DNA from: Limanda limanda
Taxonomy: Eukaryota; Chordata; Actinopteri; Pleuronectiformes; Pleuronectidae
Direction: 5' to 3'
Assembly (NCBI RefSeq): GCF_963576545.1
Contig: NC_083639.1
Span: forward strand, 15,688,118 to 15,752,117
DNA length: 64,000 nt
The position numbers and the translations under genes were made by a program. Numbering within the stretch: position 1 is the stretch's first letter; the number at the start of each line of letters is the position of its first letter. Below the pieces are notes generated by a model. The model worked only from the letters and a program-made list of their open reading frames with translations. It did not search any database and was not told where the DNA came from. Below are positions 1 to 8,832 of this stretch, piece after piece.

Positions 1-206
1 TCGGTCAGATGTAATTTCCTGCGGTTGGTGTCACTTCGAGCTCGGCAAGCCGACGAAGACTACGTGAGGTTTAGTAAGTATTGTGGTAGGTAGTTAGGGG
101 TTGGGGTGTCTCGGCTTGTGTTTTTTCGTAGCTCCTTGTTGGGAGTTACCTGGTAAGTAGCAGCAAAAGTAAGTGTCCTGGAGTTTTGTATTACTGTGTG
201 TAGAGT
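1..206 (+). other. Internal leader of the retrotransposon
   Basis: Noncoding stretch between the unseen 5' LTR and the Gag-Pol start. It does not match the 3' end of the LTR at 5333-5662, so the window starts inside the internal region, downstream of the LTR. No primer-binding site can be assigned. No other coding sequence is credible here. Confidence 0.6.
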
Positions 207-3200
207 ATGGCGGATGTGGCGTTTTTTGTTCAGGCTCCGTCGAAGGAGTTGCTGGATAAGTGCACGCGGGAACAATTGTTTAAAATAGCGGAGCATTATC
301 GTATCGATATCCCGGATAGAAGAGTGAAAGACGCGACAATTCAGAATGTTTTGTTTGCTGCATTATGCGAGTTGGGTATATTGTCGGGTGCTGCGCGTCC
401 TCCCCAGGCCAGGGTGGAGAGTTTGGCTCCACTGGCTGCGAGCGCGAGTGACCTCACGTTTGAGCAGCAGAAAGAGTTACTGTTGTTGCAGTTGGAGCAT
501 GCTAAGACGTTGAAGTCAGTTGAAATAGAGAAGCAGATCGCAGTGGAAAAACTCCGCTACCAGACGGAGCAAGCGAAGCTGTCGGTAGAGCAGTCTCGGC
601 TGGAGTTGCTGAGGGCTGGATTTTCGGGTGGAGCCGCCTCGGGAGCGCAGGAGAGTTCCTCCGTTCGTCCCGGGGGCGGAGGTGAGTGTTTTGATGTGCT
701 TGGCAATCTGCGGTTACTTCCGAAGTTTAATGAGCGGGATCCAGAGTCGTTTTTTTCTTTGTTTGAACGTGTGGCTGAGTCACGGAAGTGGCCTGAGTCA
801 GCCCGCACGGTGATGCTCCAGTGCGCACTGACTGGCCGTGCGCAGGAGGCGTATTCTGCTCTGTCGGTGGCTGATGGCCAAGATTATGAGTGTGTAAAGT
901 CTGCCGTATTGAAAGTGTACGAGCTCGTGCCGGAGGCTTATCATCAGCGCTTTCGTTCATGGAAGAGAGTGGAGAAGCAGACGCACCTCGAGTTTGCTCG
1001 TGACCTGACGGGTCATTTTGCGCGTTGGTGTGCCGCGTTAAAAGTGGAGACGTTTGAGGATTTGTCCGAGTTAATTGTGTTGGAGCAGTTCAAAAATTCC
1101 ATACCTGAAAACATTGCACAACACATTAACGATCTCAAGGTAAGACGTGTGTCTGAAGCTGCTTCAGTGGCAGATGACTATGTGTTGACGCATAAACGCT
1201 CTTTTGGTGAGTGGCGCGCGCATAGTGGCAGCCGTGGTGGACCGTTTGCAGAGCGTGCTGAGGCAGTTCTGGGGAGTTATGTTGGTCGTTCAGGTAAATC
1301 CGACGCCAGGGAACGTAACTCGAGGGGTTTTGAAAAAACCTGCAGTTATTGTCATAAAAGAGGTCATTTCAGAGCTGATTGTTACGCACTTAAACCCAGG
1401 GTTCCCCAGGGGGGTCCCATGGCGCAGCCAAAAGGTGCTTGCTGCGCTGTCTCGTTGCCTCGCGCACCAGCCGTGAGTGAGGTGGGTGTGCCAGCTCGGG
1501 GTGAATCCGTGTCTGTGGGGTTGGCGTCTTTTCTGCCGTTCATTTCTGGTGGCCATGTTTCTCTGGTGGGGGGCAGGTTGAAGGTGCCAGTTAAAATACT
1601 GCGCGACACAGCGGCCTTTGATTCCTTCATTCAGGCTTCTGTGCTGCCTTTTTCCGCTGAGACTCACACAGGTTGTTGGGTGCCTGTTGTAGGTATGGAA
1701 ATGAATGTTTTGCAAGTCCCTCTGCACAAAATCACATTACACTCTGATCTCTTCCAGGGCGAGATAGCTGTGGGTGTGAGGCCGGCGCTGCCTGTTGAGG
1801 GGGTCACTCTGATCCTGGGTAACGGTGCTGCAGGTGAGCGTGTGTGGGGTGATGTGGCCCCGTCTCCAGTGGTTTCCTCAGTTCCCCTGGTGAGGAAGCA
1901 GCCTGATGAGGATGAAATAAGTTTCCCCGAAGTGTTCACAGCGTGTGCGGTGACGCGGTCTATGTCCCAACATTCTCCACCAGAGCCGCCTGAGTGTGGC
2001 GTGGGTGATGGTGAGGCAGTAGATGGGTGGTGTTTCTCCCTGTCTGATGTTTCCCTTTCAGTTACGCAGGAAGAGTTGGAGAGTGAACAGCGAGCCGACG
2101 CGTCCCTGAAGGGACTGTTTGACATGGTGTTGCCTGCGTCGGAGGTAAAGAACGACTCTCACTGTTACTTTCTGTTGAAGGGATTGCTCATGAGAAAATG
2201 GGTGCCTCACGGGGACGATTTTGTAGGGGATCCCGTCCTCCAGATTGTCCTGCCTTCGAAGCTCCGGGAGACGGTGCTTCGCCGGGCCCATGATGACTCG
2301 GGTCACTGGGGGGTGAGAAAAACATACAACCGAGTGCTGAAACACTTTTTTTGGCCTAAATTAAAGAGGGATGTGTCTGAGTATGTGAAAACCTGTCATA
2401 CCTGTCAACTTGCGGGGAAGCCAAATCAGGTGATTAAACCAGCTCCTCTGTGTCCGATTCCGGCTGTGGGTCAGCCATTTGAACACCTTATTATAGACTG
2501 TGTGGGTCCGTTGCCACGTTCCAAGTCGGGTGCTGTTTATTTGCTTACGGTCATGTGTCAAACCACCCGTTATCCGGCAGCGTATCCTTTACGCACAATC
2601 ACAGCGCGTTCTGTGGTGCGCGCCCTGACACAGTTCATTGCTATATTCGGTATCCCGAAGGTGATTCAAACTGACCGCGGATCAAACTTCACCTCTCACC
2701 TGTTTTCACAAGTTTTGAAACAGTTGGGGGTTAAACACAATAAAGCATCGGCATATCACGCTCAGAGTCAGGGGGCCCTGGAGCGTTTTCACCAGTCTCT
2801 GAAGTCGTTGTTACGTACATATTGTGTGAAACTGGACGGAGACTGGGAGGAGGGGTTGCCCTGGTTACTGTTAGCGGCGAGGGAGGTGTCCCAAGAGAGC
2901 ACAGGGTTCAGTCCCAACGATTTGGTGTTTGGGCACACTGTGCGCGGCCCTCTGGATCTTTTGTGCGAGCAATGGAAGGATGCTGCTCCACCAGAAAATG
3001 TACTTGATTATGTAAATGGGTTCCGTCATAGGTTGTATGTTGCAGGGGTATTGGCAAAGAAAAACTTGGGTACTGCACAGAGTAAGATGAAGACACTGTA
3101 TGACCGGAGGGCTGAGAAGCGTGTGTTCAGTGAGGGGGACCGGGTCTTGGCGTTACTTCCCATCATTACTTCTCCATTTCAGGCGAAGTATGGAGGTCCT

Positions 3201-4895
3201 TATGAAATAAAGAAAAAAACGTCTGAACATAACTACATCATTGCTACGCCTGATCGTAGACGGAGTGTCCAGATGTGTCATGTCAACTTATTGAAACCTT
3301 ACTATGAACGTGTCCCTCCAGGTGAAGCTGTCTCCGCCTCCTCTGTGCCTGCGCGGCCTGTGTGTTCTGTGAGTAGAGTGTCTGTGGTTTACCCTCCACA
3401 GTCGGTGCCTGCCGGGGTGGAGGATGGTCTGCCCGACGCTGATGCTGGGGTGCAGCAAGGTCGTTTAAAAAACTCTGAGTCCTTGAACAAATTACATCTT
3501 CTGTTGGGCCATCTGTCTGAGTCACAACAAGCCGACCTAGTTGAAGTGATAAGTTCCTTCCCATCTCTGTTTGGTGACACTCCTACTCAAACAAATGTAA
3601 TTGAACATGATATAGATGTAGGTGATGTACTCCCAATTCGCCAAAGGTTTTACCGCGTTAGTCCTGAAAAACGTGTGTCCCTTGATGCGGAAGTGAAGTA
3701 TATGTTGGATAATTGTATTGCTGTTCCCTCCTTTTCCAGTTGGGCATCTCCCTGCATTTTAGTGCCGAAGCCAGACAAAACATTCAGGTTCTGCACTGAT
3801 TTTCGCAAGCTAAATGCTGTAACGAAACCAGATTCTTTCCCGCTGCCTCGTATGGAGGATTGCGTTGACCAAGTGGGCCACGCCGCATTTGTGAGTAAAT
3901 TTGACCTGTTGAAAGGATATTGGCAGGTGCCGCTGTCCGAGCGTGCACGTGACCTGTCTGCATTTATTACACCAAATGGTCTCTTCTCGTATAATGTTAT
4001 GCCTTTTGGTTTAAGAAACGCTCCTGCCACGTTCCAGAGGCTCATGACCAGAGTCTTGGGGGACTTAGAGGGGTGCACTGTGTATTTGGACGACGTGGTG
4101 GTGGTTTCAGACTCGTGGCCGTCTCATGTGGAGCGTGTCAGTGCGTTGTTCCTGCGCTTGGCTGAGGCGCGCCTGACCATCAACCTCGCCAAGTGCGAAT
4201 TTGCACGGGCCACGGTGACGTACCTGGGCCGAGTTGTGGGTCAGGGTAAAGTCCGTCCCGTTGCAGAGAAAATAAGAGCTGTCCAGTTCTATCCTCCGCC
4301 CACTACTAAGAAGGAACTGATGAGGTTCCTGGGTTTGGTGGGGTATTACAGGGGGTTTTGCCGTAATTTCTCAGAAGTCGTTGCACCATTAACTGATCTA
4401 CTTAAAATGCGTGTCCCATTTGTGTGGTCTCCTCTCTGTCAGCAGGCGTTTGAGAGGATAAAGTCTCTGCTGTGTGAAGCACCGGTCCTGGCCGCTCCGA
4501 GGTTTGACCGACCTTTTGCGCTTCAAGTCGACGCTAGTCACATCGGAGTAGGTGGCGTTTTGTTGCAAGCCGATGAGTTGGGTTTGGAAAAACCAGTTTG
4601 TTTCTTTTCCAAGAAATTTAACTCATATCAATTGAACTATTCAACGATTGAAAAGGAGGCACTGGCCTTAGTTTGGGCTCTGAGAAACTTTGAAGTGTAC
4701 TTGGGCTCTGGAGCGGTACCCGTAGTGGTGTACACTGACCACAACCCACTTTTGTTTTTGAACTCGCTGCAATGTCCTAACCAGCGTCTGATACGTTGGT
4801 CGTTATTTCTACAGTCACATTGGCTTGATATTAGACACATAAAGGGTGCGGAAAACGTCGTAGCCGACGCACTGTCTCGCGTTCCTCAGGATTGA
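207..4895 (+). CDS. Gag-Pol polyprotein of Gmr1-like retrotransposon, intact single ORF (1562 aa)
   Basis: The start is the first ATG of the frame; the TGA stop follows VADALSRVPQD. Residues about 84-135 are a charged, Leu-rich probable coiled coil. Residues about 165-330 are the capsid, with a SCAN-like part from about 240 (PEAYHQRFR, then ELIVLEQFKNSIPE). A CCHC zinc knuckle uses C379, C382, H387 and C392. The protease has RDTA with Asp467 in place of the usual DTG/DSG. Integrase shows H695, H700, C730 and C733, then D764, D823 and E859 (35 residues between the last two), and a GPY module near 990-1035. RT carries FRFCTDFRKLN, MPFGLRNAPATFQ and YLDD at 1293-1296. RNase H acidic residues are D1442, E1484, D1511 and D1554. 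The product would build virus-like particles, copy the RNA into DNA and integrate it. Gag and Pol are fused in frame with no visible recoding site. Confidence 0.95.
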   Translation: MADVAFFVQAPSKELLDKCTREQLFKIAEHYRIDIPDRRVKDATIQNVLFAALCELGILSGAARPPQARVESLAPLAASASDLTFEQQKELLLLQLEHAKTLKSVEIEKQIAVEKLRYQTEQAKLSVEQSRLELLRAGFSGGAASGAQESSSVRPGGGGECFDVLGNLRLLPKFNERDPESFFSLFERVAESRKWPESARTVMLQCALTGRAQEAYSALSVADGQDYECVKSAVLKVYELVPEAYHQRFRSWKRVEKQTHLEFARDLTGHFARWCAALKVETFEDLSELIVLEQFKNSIPENIAQHINDLKVRRVSEAASVADDYVLTHKRSFGEWRAHSGSRGGPFAERAEAVLGSYVGRSGKSDARERNSRGFEKTCSYCHKRGHFRADCYALKPRVPQGGPMAQPKGACCAVSLPRAPAVSEVGVPARGESVSVGLASFLPFISGGHVSLVGGRLKVPVKILRDTAAFDSFIQASVLPFSAETHTGCWVPVVGMEMNVLQVPLHKITLHSDLFQGEIAVGVRPALPVEGVTLILGNGAAGERVWGDVAPSPVVSSVPLVRKQPDEDEISFPEVFTACAVTRSMSQHSPPEPPECGVGDGEAVDGWCFSLSDVSLSVTQEELESEQRADASLKGLFDMVLPASEVKNDSHCYFLLKGLLMRKWVPHGDDFVGDPVLQIVLPSKLRETVLRRAHDDSGHWGVRKTYNRVLKHFFWPKLKRDVSEYVKTCHTCQLAGKPNQVIKPAPLCPIPAVGQPFEHLIIDCVGPLPRSKSGAVYLLTVMCQTTRYPAAYPLRTITARSVVRALTQFIAIFGIPKVIQTDRGSNFTSHLFSQVLKQLGVKHNKASAYHAQSQGALERFHQSLKSLLRTYCVKLDGDWEEGLPWLLLAAREVSQESTGFSPNDLVFGHTVRGPLDLLCEQWKDAAPPENVLDYVNGFRHRLYVAGVLAKKNLGTAQSKMKTLYDRRAEKRVFSEGDRVLALLPIITSPFQAKYGGPYEIKKKTSEHNYIIATPDRRRSVQMCHVNLLKPYYERVPPGEAVSASSVPARPVCSVSRVSVVYPPQSVPAGVEDGLPDADAGVQQGRLKNSESLNKLHLLLGHLSESQQADLVEVISSFPSLFGDTPTQTNVIEHDIDVGDVLPIRQRFYRVSPEKRVSLDAEVKYMLDNCIAVPSFSSWASPCILVPKPDKTFRFCTDFRKLNAVTKPDSFPLPRMEDCVDQVGHAAFVSKFDLLKGYWQVPLSERARDLSAFITPNGLFSYNVMPFGLRNAPATFQRLMTRVLGDLEGCTVYLDDVVVVSDSWPSHVERVSALFLRLAEARLTINLAKCEFARATVTYLGRVVGQGKVRPVAEKIRAVQFYPPPTTKKELMRFLGLVGYYRGFCRNFSEVVAPLTDLLKMRVPFVWSPLCQQAFERIKSLLCEAPVLAAPRFDRPFALQVDASHIGVGGVLLQADELGLEKPVCFFSKKFNSYQLNYSTIEKEALALVWALRNFEVYLGSGAVPVVVYTDHNPLLFLNSLQCPNQRLIRWSLFLQSHWLDIRHIKGAENVVADALSRVPQD

Positions 4896-5332
4896 GGTTT
4901 GAGCTAAGACTTTATTGCTGTTATGATGTTGTCCTGTTGCGCTCCTGTTCCCTCTTCTGTCATCCTTCCCTCTTAAATTGCTTCCCACTGGTACCAGGTT
5001 GCTGAGGTGGGGGTGTGGAAGATGCGCGTAGTGAGCTGTGTGGTTCTCAACAGCAGCTGGTGTTCCTGTCCTCGGATGTGTGTGCCCTTGTGTGTGTGCC
5101 TTAAACATCGTAAACTCTATACGTGTAAAAAAAAAAAAAAAAAAAAAAAAAGTAAAACTTCAAAGTAAGTAGAATGTATATATTTGTGAAGAAAATAAAC
5201 TTTATAGTAGGTAGAATGTGTAGCCTATATATGTGCAAAGTAAAAAAAAAAGAAAAAAAAATTGGTTTTGGTTTAATAATGAGGGAGCCATTGTCGAGTT
5301 CGGGGTTGGGCCCCGTTTTTCAGGGAGGGGGG
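4896..5332 (+). other. 3' noncoding internal region of the retrotransposon
   Basis: It lies between the Gag-Pol stop and the 3' LTR. It has a GT-rich first half, an uninterrupted run of 25 A at 5127-5151, then two related stretches (around 5164-5183 and 5206-5232) sharing GTA(A/G)GTAGAATGT followed by TATATAT-like DNA. A second A-rich stretch lies at 5240-5260. No envelope-like frame is visible. Confidence 0.7.
5322..5332 (+). promoter_or_regulatory. Polypurine tract, plus-strand primer site of the retrotransposon
   Basis: The purine run AGGGAGGGGGG directly abuts the TGTGACGG start of the LTR. This is where the plus-strand DNA primer is made during reverse transcription of LTR elements. Its position fixes the left boundary of the LTR. 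Confidence 0.8.
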
Positions 5333-5662
5333 TGTGACGGCCTCCTGCCTGTGGATGTGTGTATGCTTTGTCAATGTGTGTGTATGCTTTGTCAAGCTGC
5401 AGGTGATGAGCTGGTGGGCGTGGCCAATTCCCAAACCTCTGTTAAGCTGGTCCTTCCTCCTGCCTCAGTCTCTTCCTGACATCGCCTGGCTCCGGAGGGA
5501 GAGCGGTGTGCCGCTCCGCCGCAGCCCCTCGTTTTCTATTGTGTTCTCTTGGTTTGCTTTGCCGTCATTTTGGTCCCTTGTGTTAGGGAAATAAATTATC
5601 CTTTTGTTACTTTTACCTGCGCAGTTCCTTTTATTTGTCCGACCATGAGCCGGGTCGTGACA
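5333..5662 (+). repeat. 3' LTR of the Gmr1-like element (about 330 bp)
   Basis: It begins with TGTGACGG immediately after the polypurine tract and ends with GGGTCGTGACA, so it has the standard TG...CA ends. It contains a CCAAT box (5424-5428) next to GGGCGTGG, which resembles a GC/CACCC box, and one AATAAA signal. No clear TATA box is seen. The right boundary is inferred from the TG...CA rule and the change to AT-rich flank, because the 5' LTR is not available for alignment. Confidence 0.75.
5590..5595 (+). promoter_or_regulatory. Poly(A) signal AATAAA in the LTR
   Basis: AATAAA lies about 70 bp before the LTR end and is followed by T-rich DNA, the expected place for 3' end formation of the element's RNA. 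Confidence 0.65.
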
Positions 5663-7785
5663 GTATATTTTTGGGTATTTGCATATTCTGACACGTGTCA
5701 GACTAGGCCAGTCTGATAAAATGGCTAAGTACACAAAGGACTATAATTGCAATCTATTGCAATCTGTTGTTTAATTCAAATTAACCTCGTGCTGAAATTT
5801 TCTTTTATTGAAATAACCTTCAGAAGTCCTTCAGTGGGGATCACAGAGCTTTTGTTTGACTTTAATCACTTGAATGGATTCTATCATAACTGTGACTCAA
5901 CCCAATTATCCATTTTCCCTTCTAGTTCACTGAAGTTCCCTCCTTTCTGACCCCTGAGACGGGCTGAGAGCCGATTGCCGGCTAAATGTTCCAAGACTGA
6001 TGTTATCTGGCACTGGAGAGATATGAATTACAGATTCTGTACAGTCCAACAATGCATAATAGAAAACAAAAGGATGTAACAAAAAGAATGAAAAGAAAGA
6101 GGGAAAGTTTCTCTTCCCTCTCAAGTCATCCTCCAGTTTTTTTTTCTAATAATAAATAAGCTAGTGACACCCAAATGTTTGAGGAACAAAGGCTACTGGC
6201 CATATGTCTCTCTGGACAGCAAAGTTTTACTCCAGATTGAAATATTTGCGTTGAATAATCACAGTTACTGTGGCTGGTTGAAACAGAGTGCATTCTGGGA
6301 TGCTTTGCTGCCTTAAGTCCACACAAGTCGGCCCCAATACATCCCAGAACTAGAATGGTTCATTCCTCTGCTGTGGTCCATCAGTCCCCTTATGAAACCA
6401 CATTTAAATACACAAGATGCAAATTTCATTAATATCAACTTCAAATGGCAGATGTAGAAAATGAGAACAGCGAGAACCCTTCCTGATGTATGATCTGTAC
6501 TCAGCTCCAGGTTAACTTTGAATTTGAAACAGAAAGAGAACTTTGAATAGTGCCGTTTCATAAGTCAGGTTTCGGGGAAGAACTCAGATTTAGAAAAGGT
6601 CTCTTGTCTGTCTTTCCTTTTAAAATGTTCCTCACATCCGTGTTGCCAAGAGATGAAGTCTCATTTTCAACACGTGAAGAATATTGTGGGAGGCAAATCT
6701 TCACATGGTGTGAAGTGTTGGACTAATTTTAATACTGATCACAGAAAATAGCTGTATGATAGAATACAAAAATGGTGCTATCACGATAGTGCATTTTTTG
6801 GGGGGGTTACAGCAAACAGAAGTGGAATGAGCATTACAATGACTATCCTTTTAGAGACTCATATGATGAAATGTAATTAGGATTAAAATCAATGGGACTT
6901 AAAAAAAATCAATGCAGCTCCAAGTTGAGATGCCACTGTGAGCCAGCTCCTTCACATCGATTGGTCCTCTTTCACAGCACGCAAAATACAGGCCGGAGGT
7001 TTGGCATCAGGGGGAAACCGCTTAAAAAAAAATCAATCAATGCCACCCTCACTACCTGAAGATTGACTGAGGATCCACTCACAAAATCCTATTCATTGAT
7101 TTCCCCCCAGCCCGCCCTCACCCTCTGACTCTAAATGTTCATGTTCCTTCTTCTTTAGCGAGCTCGGCTGATTTTCTTGTCCCTCTTCAATCCAGAGAAA
7201 CTTTGAAGTGAGGAGTGTTTGTTTTGAGCTCTGGAGGGAAGTGGTAATAGGATGAGACGACAAATCTTTCCACAGCTGTCAACAAATCCATTTTACCTTG
7301 TAATGCCACTGTTGATTTTATTACTCAATACGCACACCAAACTACACAGTGCGCCCCCATGGCAACACATTTAAATCCGTCAACACGGAGGCAGGCTTCT
7401 GTCGGTGCTGTCGCTGTGGGTGGGTGCTGGCGTCCCAGGTGCAGAGATGGTGCGAGCTGCATGGGGTGTAGGAGGAGCAGGAAGCTGCATGAGGAGCTGT
7501 GCTTTAACTCCAGCCTCCCCTTATTAGTATTTTACCAGGCTCTCACACGAGGGTGCCATCAACAGAGCTGGCAGCATGTCTGTGTGGAATGCACTCTGGC
7601 AATTTACGGACATACTCACATGGTCAATAAAGACGGTCGAGCCAGCGCTGGGTCCCGCACGTGTAAACTGTTCTTAGACTTGTCACATCGGACATGATTT
7701 GAGGCTGAACACACACCGAAGGCTTTAAGGCAAGGAGCCCTTGATATTGTCATATATAGGCATGCTATGATACAGTCACACAAAT

Positions 7786-7807
7786 ACACACACACACACA
7801 CACACAC
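7786..7807. repeat. (CA)n microsatellite
   Basis: About eleven uninterrupted CA units. A short, simple dinucleotide repeat. Confidence 0.9.
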
Positions 7808-8569
7808 TGTCCTGGCACCTGAAGACTGAAACACATGGAACCACACATACAGAGCTGGGGAGACAATAGTCTGGTCGCTGCCTGGGCCTCGCAGCCTGAT
7901 ATAGGTGTCCGGGTTAAAAATAAAAAAGGGAAGGCATGTCGCACAGCTGTGAGATGCTGTGAGATTTGTCTGCTGTCAGCCCACATAAATCACAACAGCT
8001 GAGATGACAAGACGCTGCCTCTCAAGTGCCTTTTCCTCTTCTCCCTTCTGTCCTTCACTTGCTTCTTTATTCCCCTATCCCTTCGATTTCAATTCATCAC
8101 TTCATCTTTAGGCTTTTTCCCTTTTCTCCGTCTTTCTCCCATGACACACATTTGTCTCACATCCGTCTCGGCTCTCCTTGTCTAAAGATAAGGAAAACAC
8201 CCACTCCTGACAACTGCACTGGCAGCTCGACGAAGCAGCACCCGAGGGAACAGAGAGGCAAGATTAAAGAGACACTTTAACTCTGTGGTCACTAGTCTGT
8301 CCTAATGCACACTAACGCAGAAGCGCAATCACTTTAAATTATGATTACACTCCTGAAAGGATGCAGGTACATGAAACACACACAACATGGATTGCATGTA
8401 CTCTGAGCCAAAATTTAAACATTCCATTAAGTCTAAATCATTCAGATAATTCAACAGTGTCCTTAAGTAAACCAACCAATCACTGAGGGGATTAGTTTTG
8501 ATGACTGAAGGCGTCAAAACTTCAAATTTACACCACCCAGGGGGAAATCTTGACACCCTTCCAAAGACA

Positions 8570-8832
8570 ACTCTCCTCCGCCAATCAGCGCCTCGGAAGC
8601 AAAAACAAATCGGGAGCAGAATGAAAAGATTGAAAATGTTTAAAAGTTACTCACCGCTTCCCGCTTCCCCCCTGGCAGTGCTGGGAATGAGGTGAAGGGG
8701 AGGGACGCACTAAAAGAGCAGGAGGATCTCAGGGGAGGCAGAGAGAGCAGCAGCAGTTCAGCAGCCTGCAGCGAACACTTTCAACGGCTCTCCATAATTG
8801 AAAAAGTCTGTTTTCATCTCTCGGAGATCAGT
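8570..8832 (+). promoter_or_regulatory. Candidate promoter and noncoding first exon (tentative)
   Basis: A CCAATCAG box in CGCCAATCAGCGCC (near 8580) is followed, within about 250 bp, by a purine-rich segment with CAGCAG runs. A donor-like GTGAGT lies at 8831. The composition is less AT-rich than its surroundings. No coding frame follows and no acceptor can be matched, so this may be a chance arrangement or an enhancer. Confidence 0.2.

Larger units (their letters stand above)
1..5662 (+). mobile_element. Gmr1-like Ty3/gypsy LTR retrotransposon, 5' LTR outside the window
   Basis: One continuous element: leader (1-206), a single Gag-Pol frame (207-4895), 3' noncoding DNA, a polypurine tract and a 3' LTR ending in CA at 5662. 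Domain order is capsid, zinc knuckle, protease, integrase, RT, RNase H. Integrase upstream of RT is the Ty1/copia order, but the RT (YLDD, MPFGL) and the integrase with a GPY module are of Ty3/gypsy type. That combination defines the Gmr1-like group first described from cod. The frame has no stop or frameshift and its GC content is clearly above the AT-rich flank, consistent with recent insertion. The 5' LTR, primer-binding site and 5' target duplication are not in view, so completeness and age cannot be judged here. Confidence 0.93.

Noticed and set aside
1290..1727. Open frame on the minus strand inside gag
   Set aside because: A shadow of the Gag-Pol frame; no independent protein-like features. 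The same applies to other antisense frames within 207-4895.
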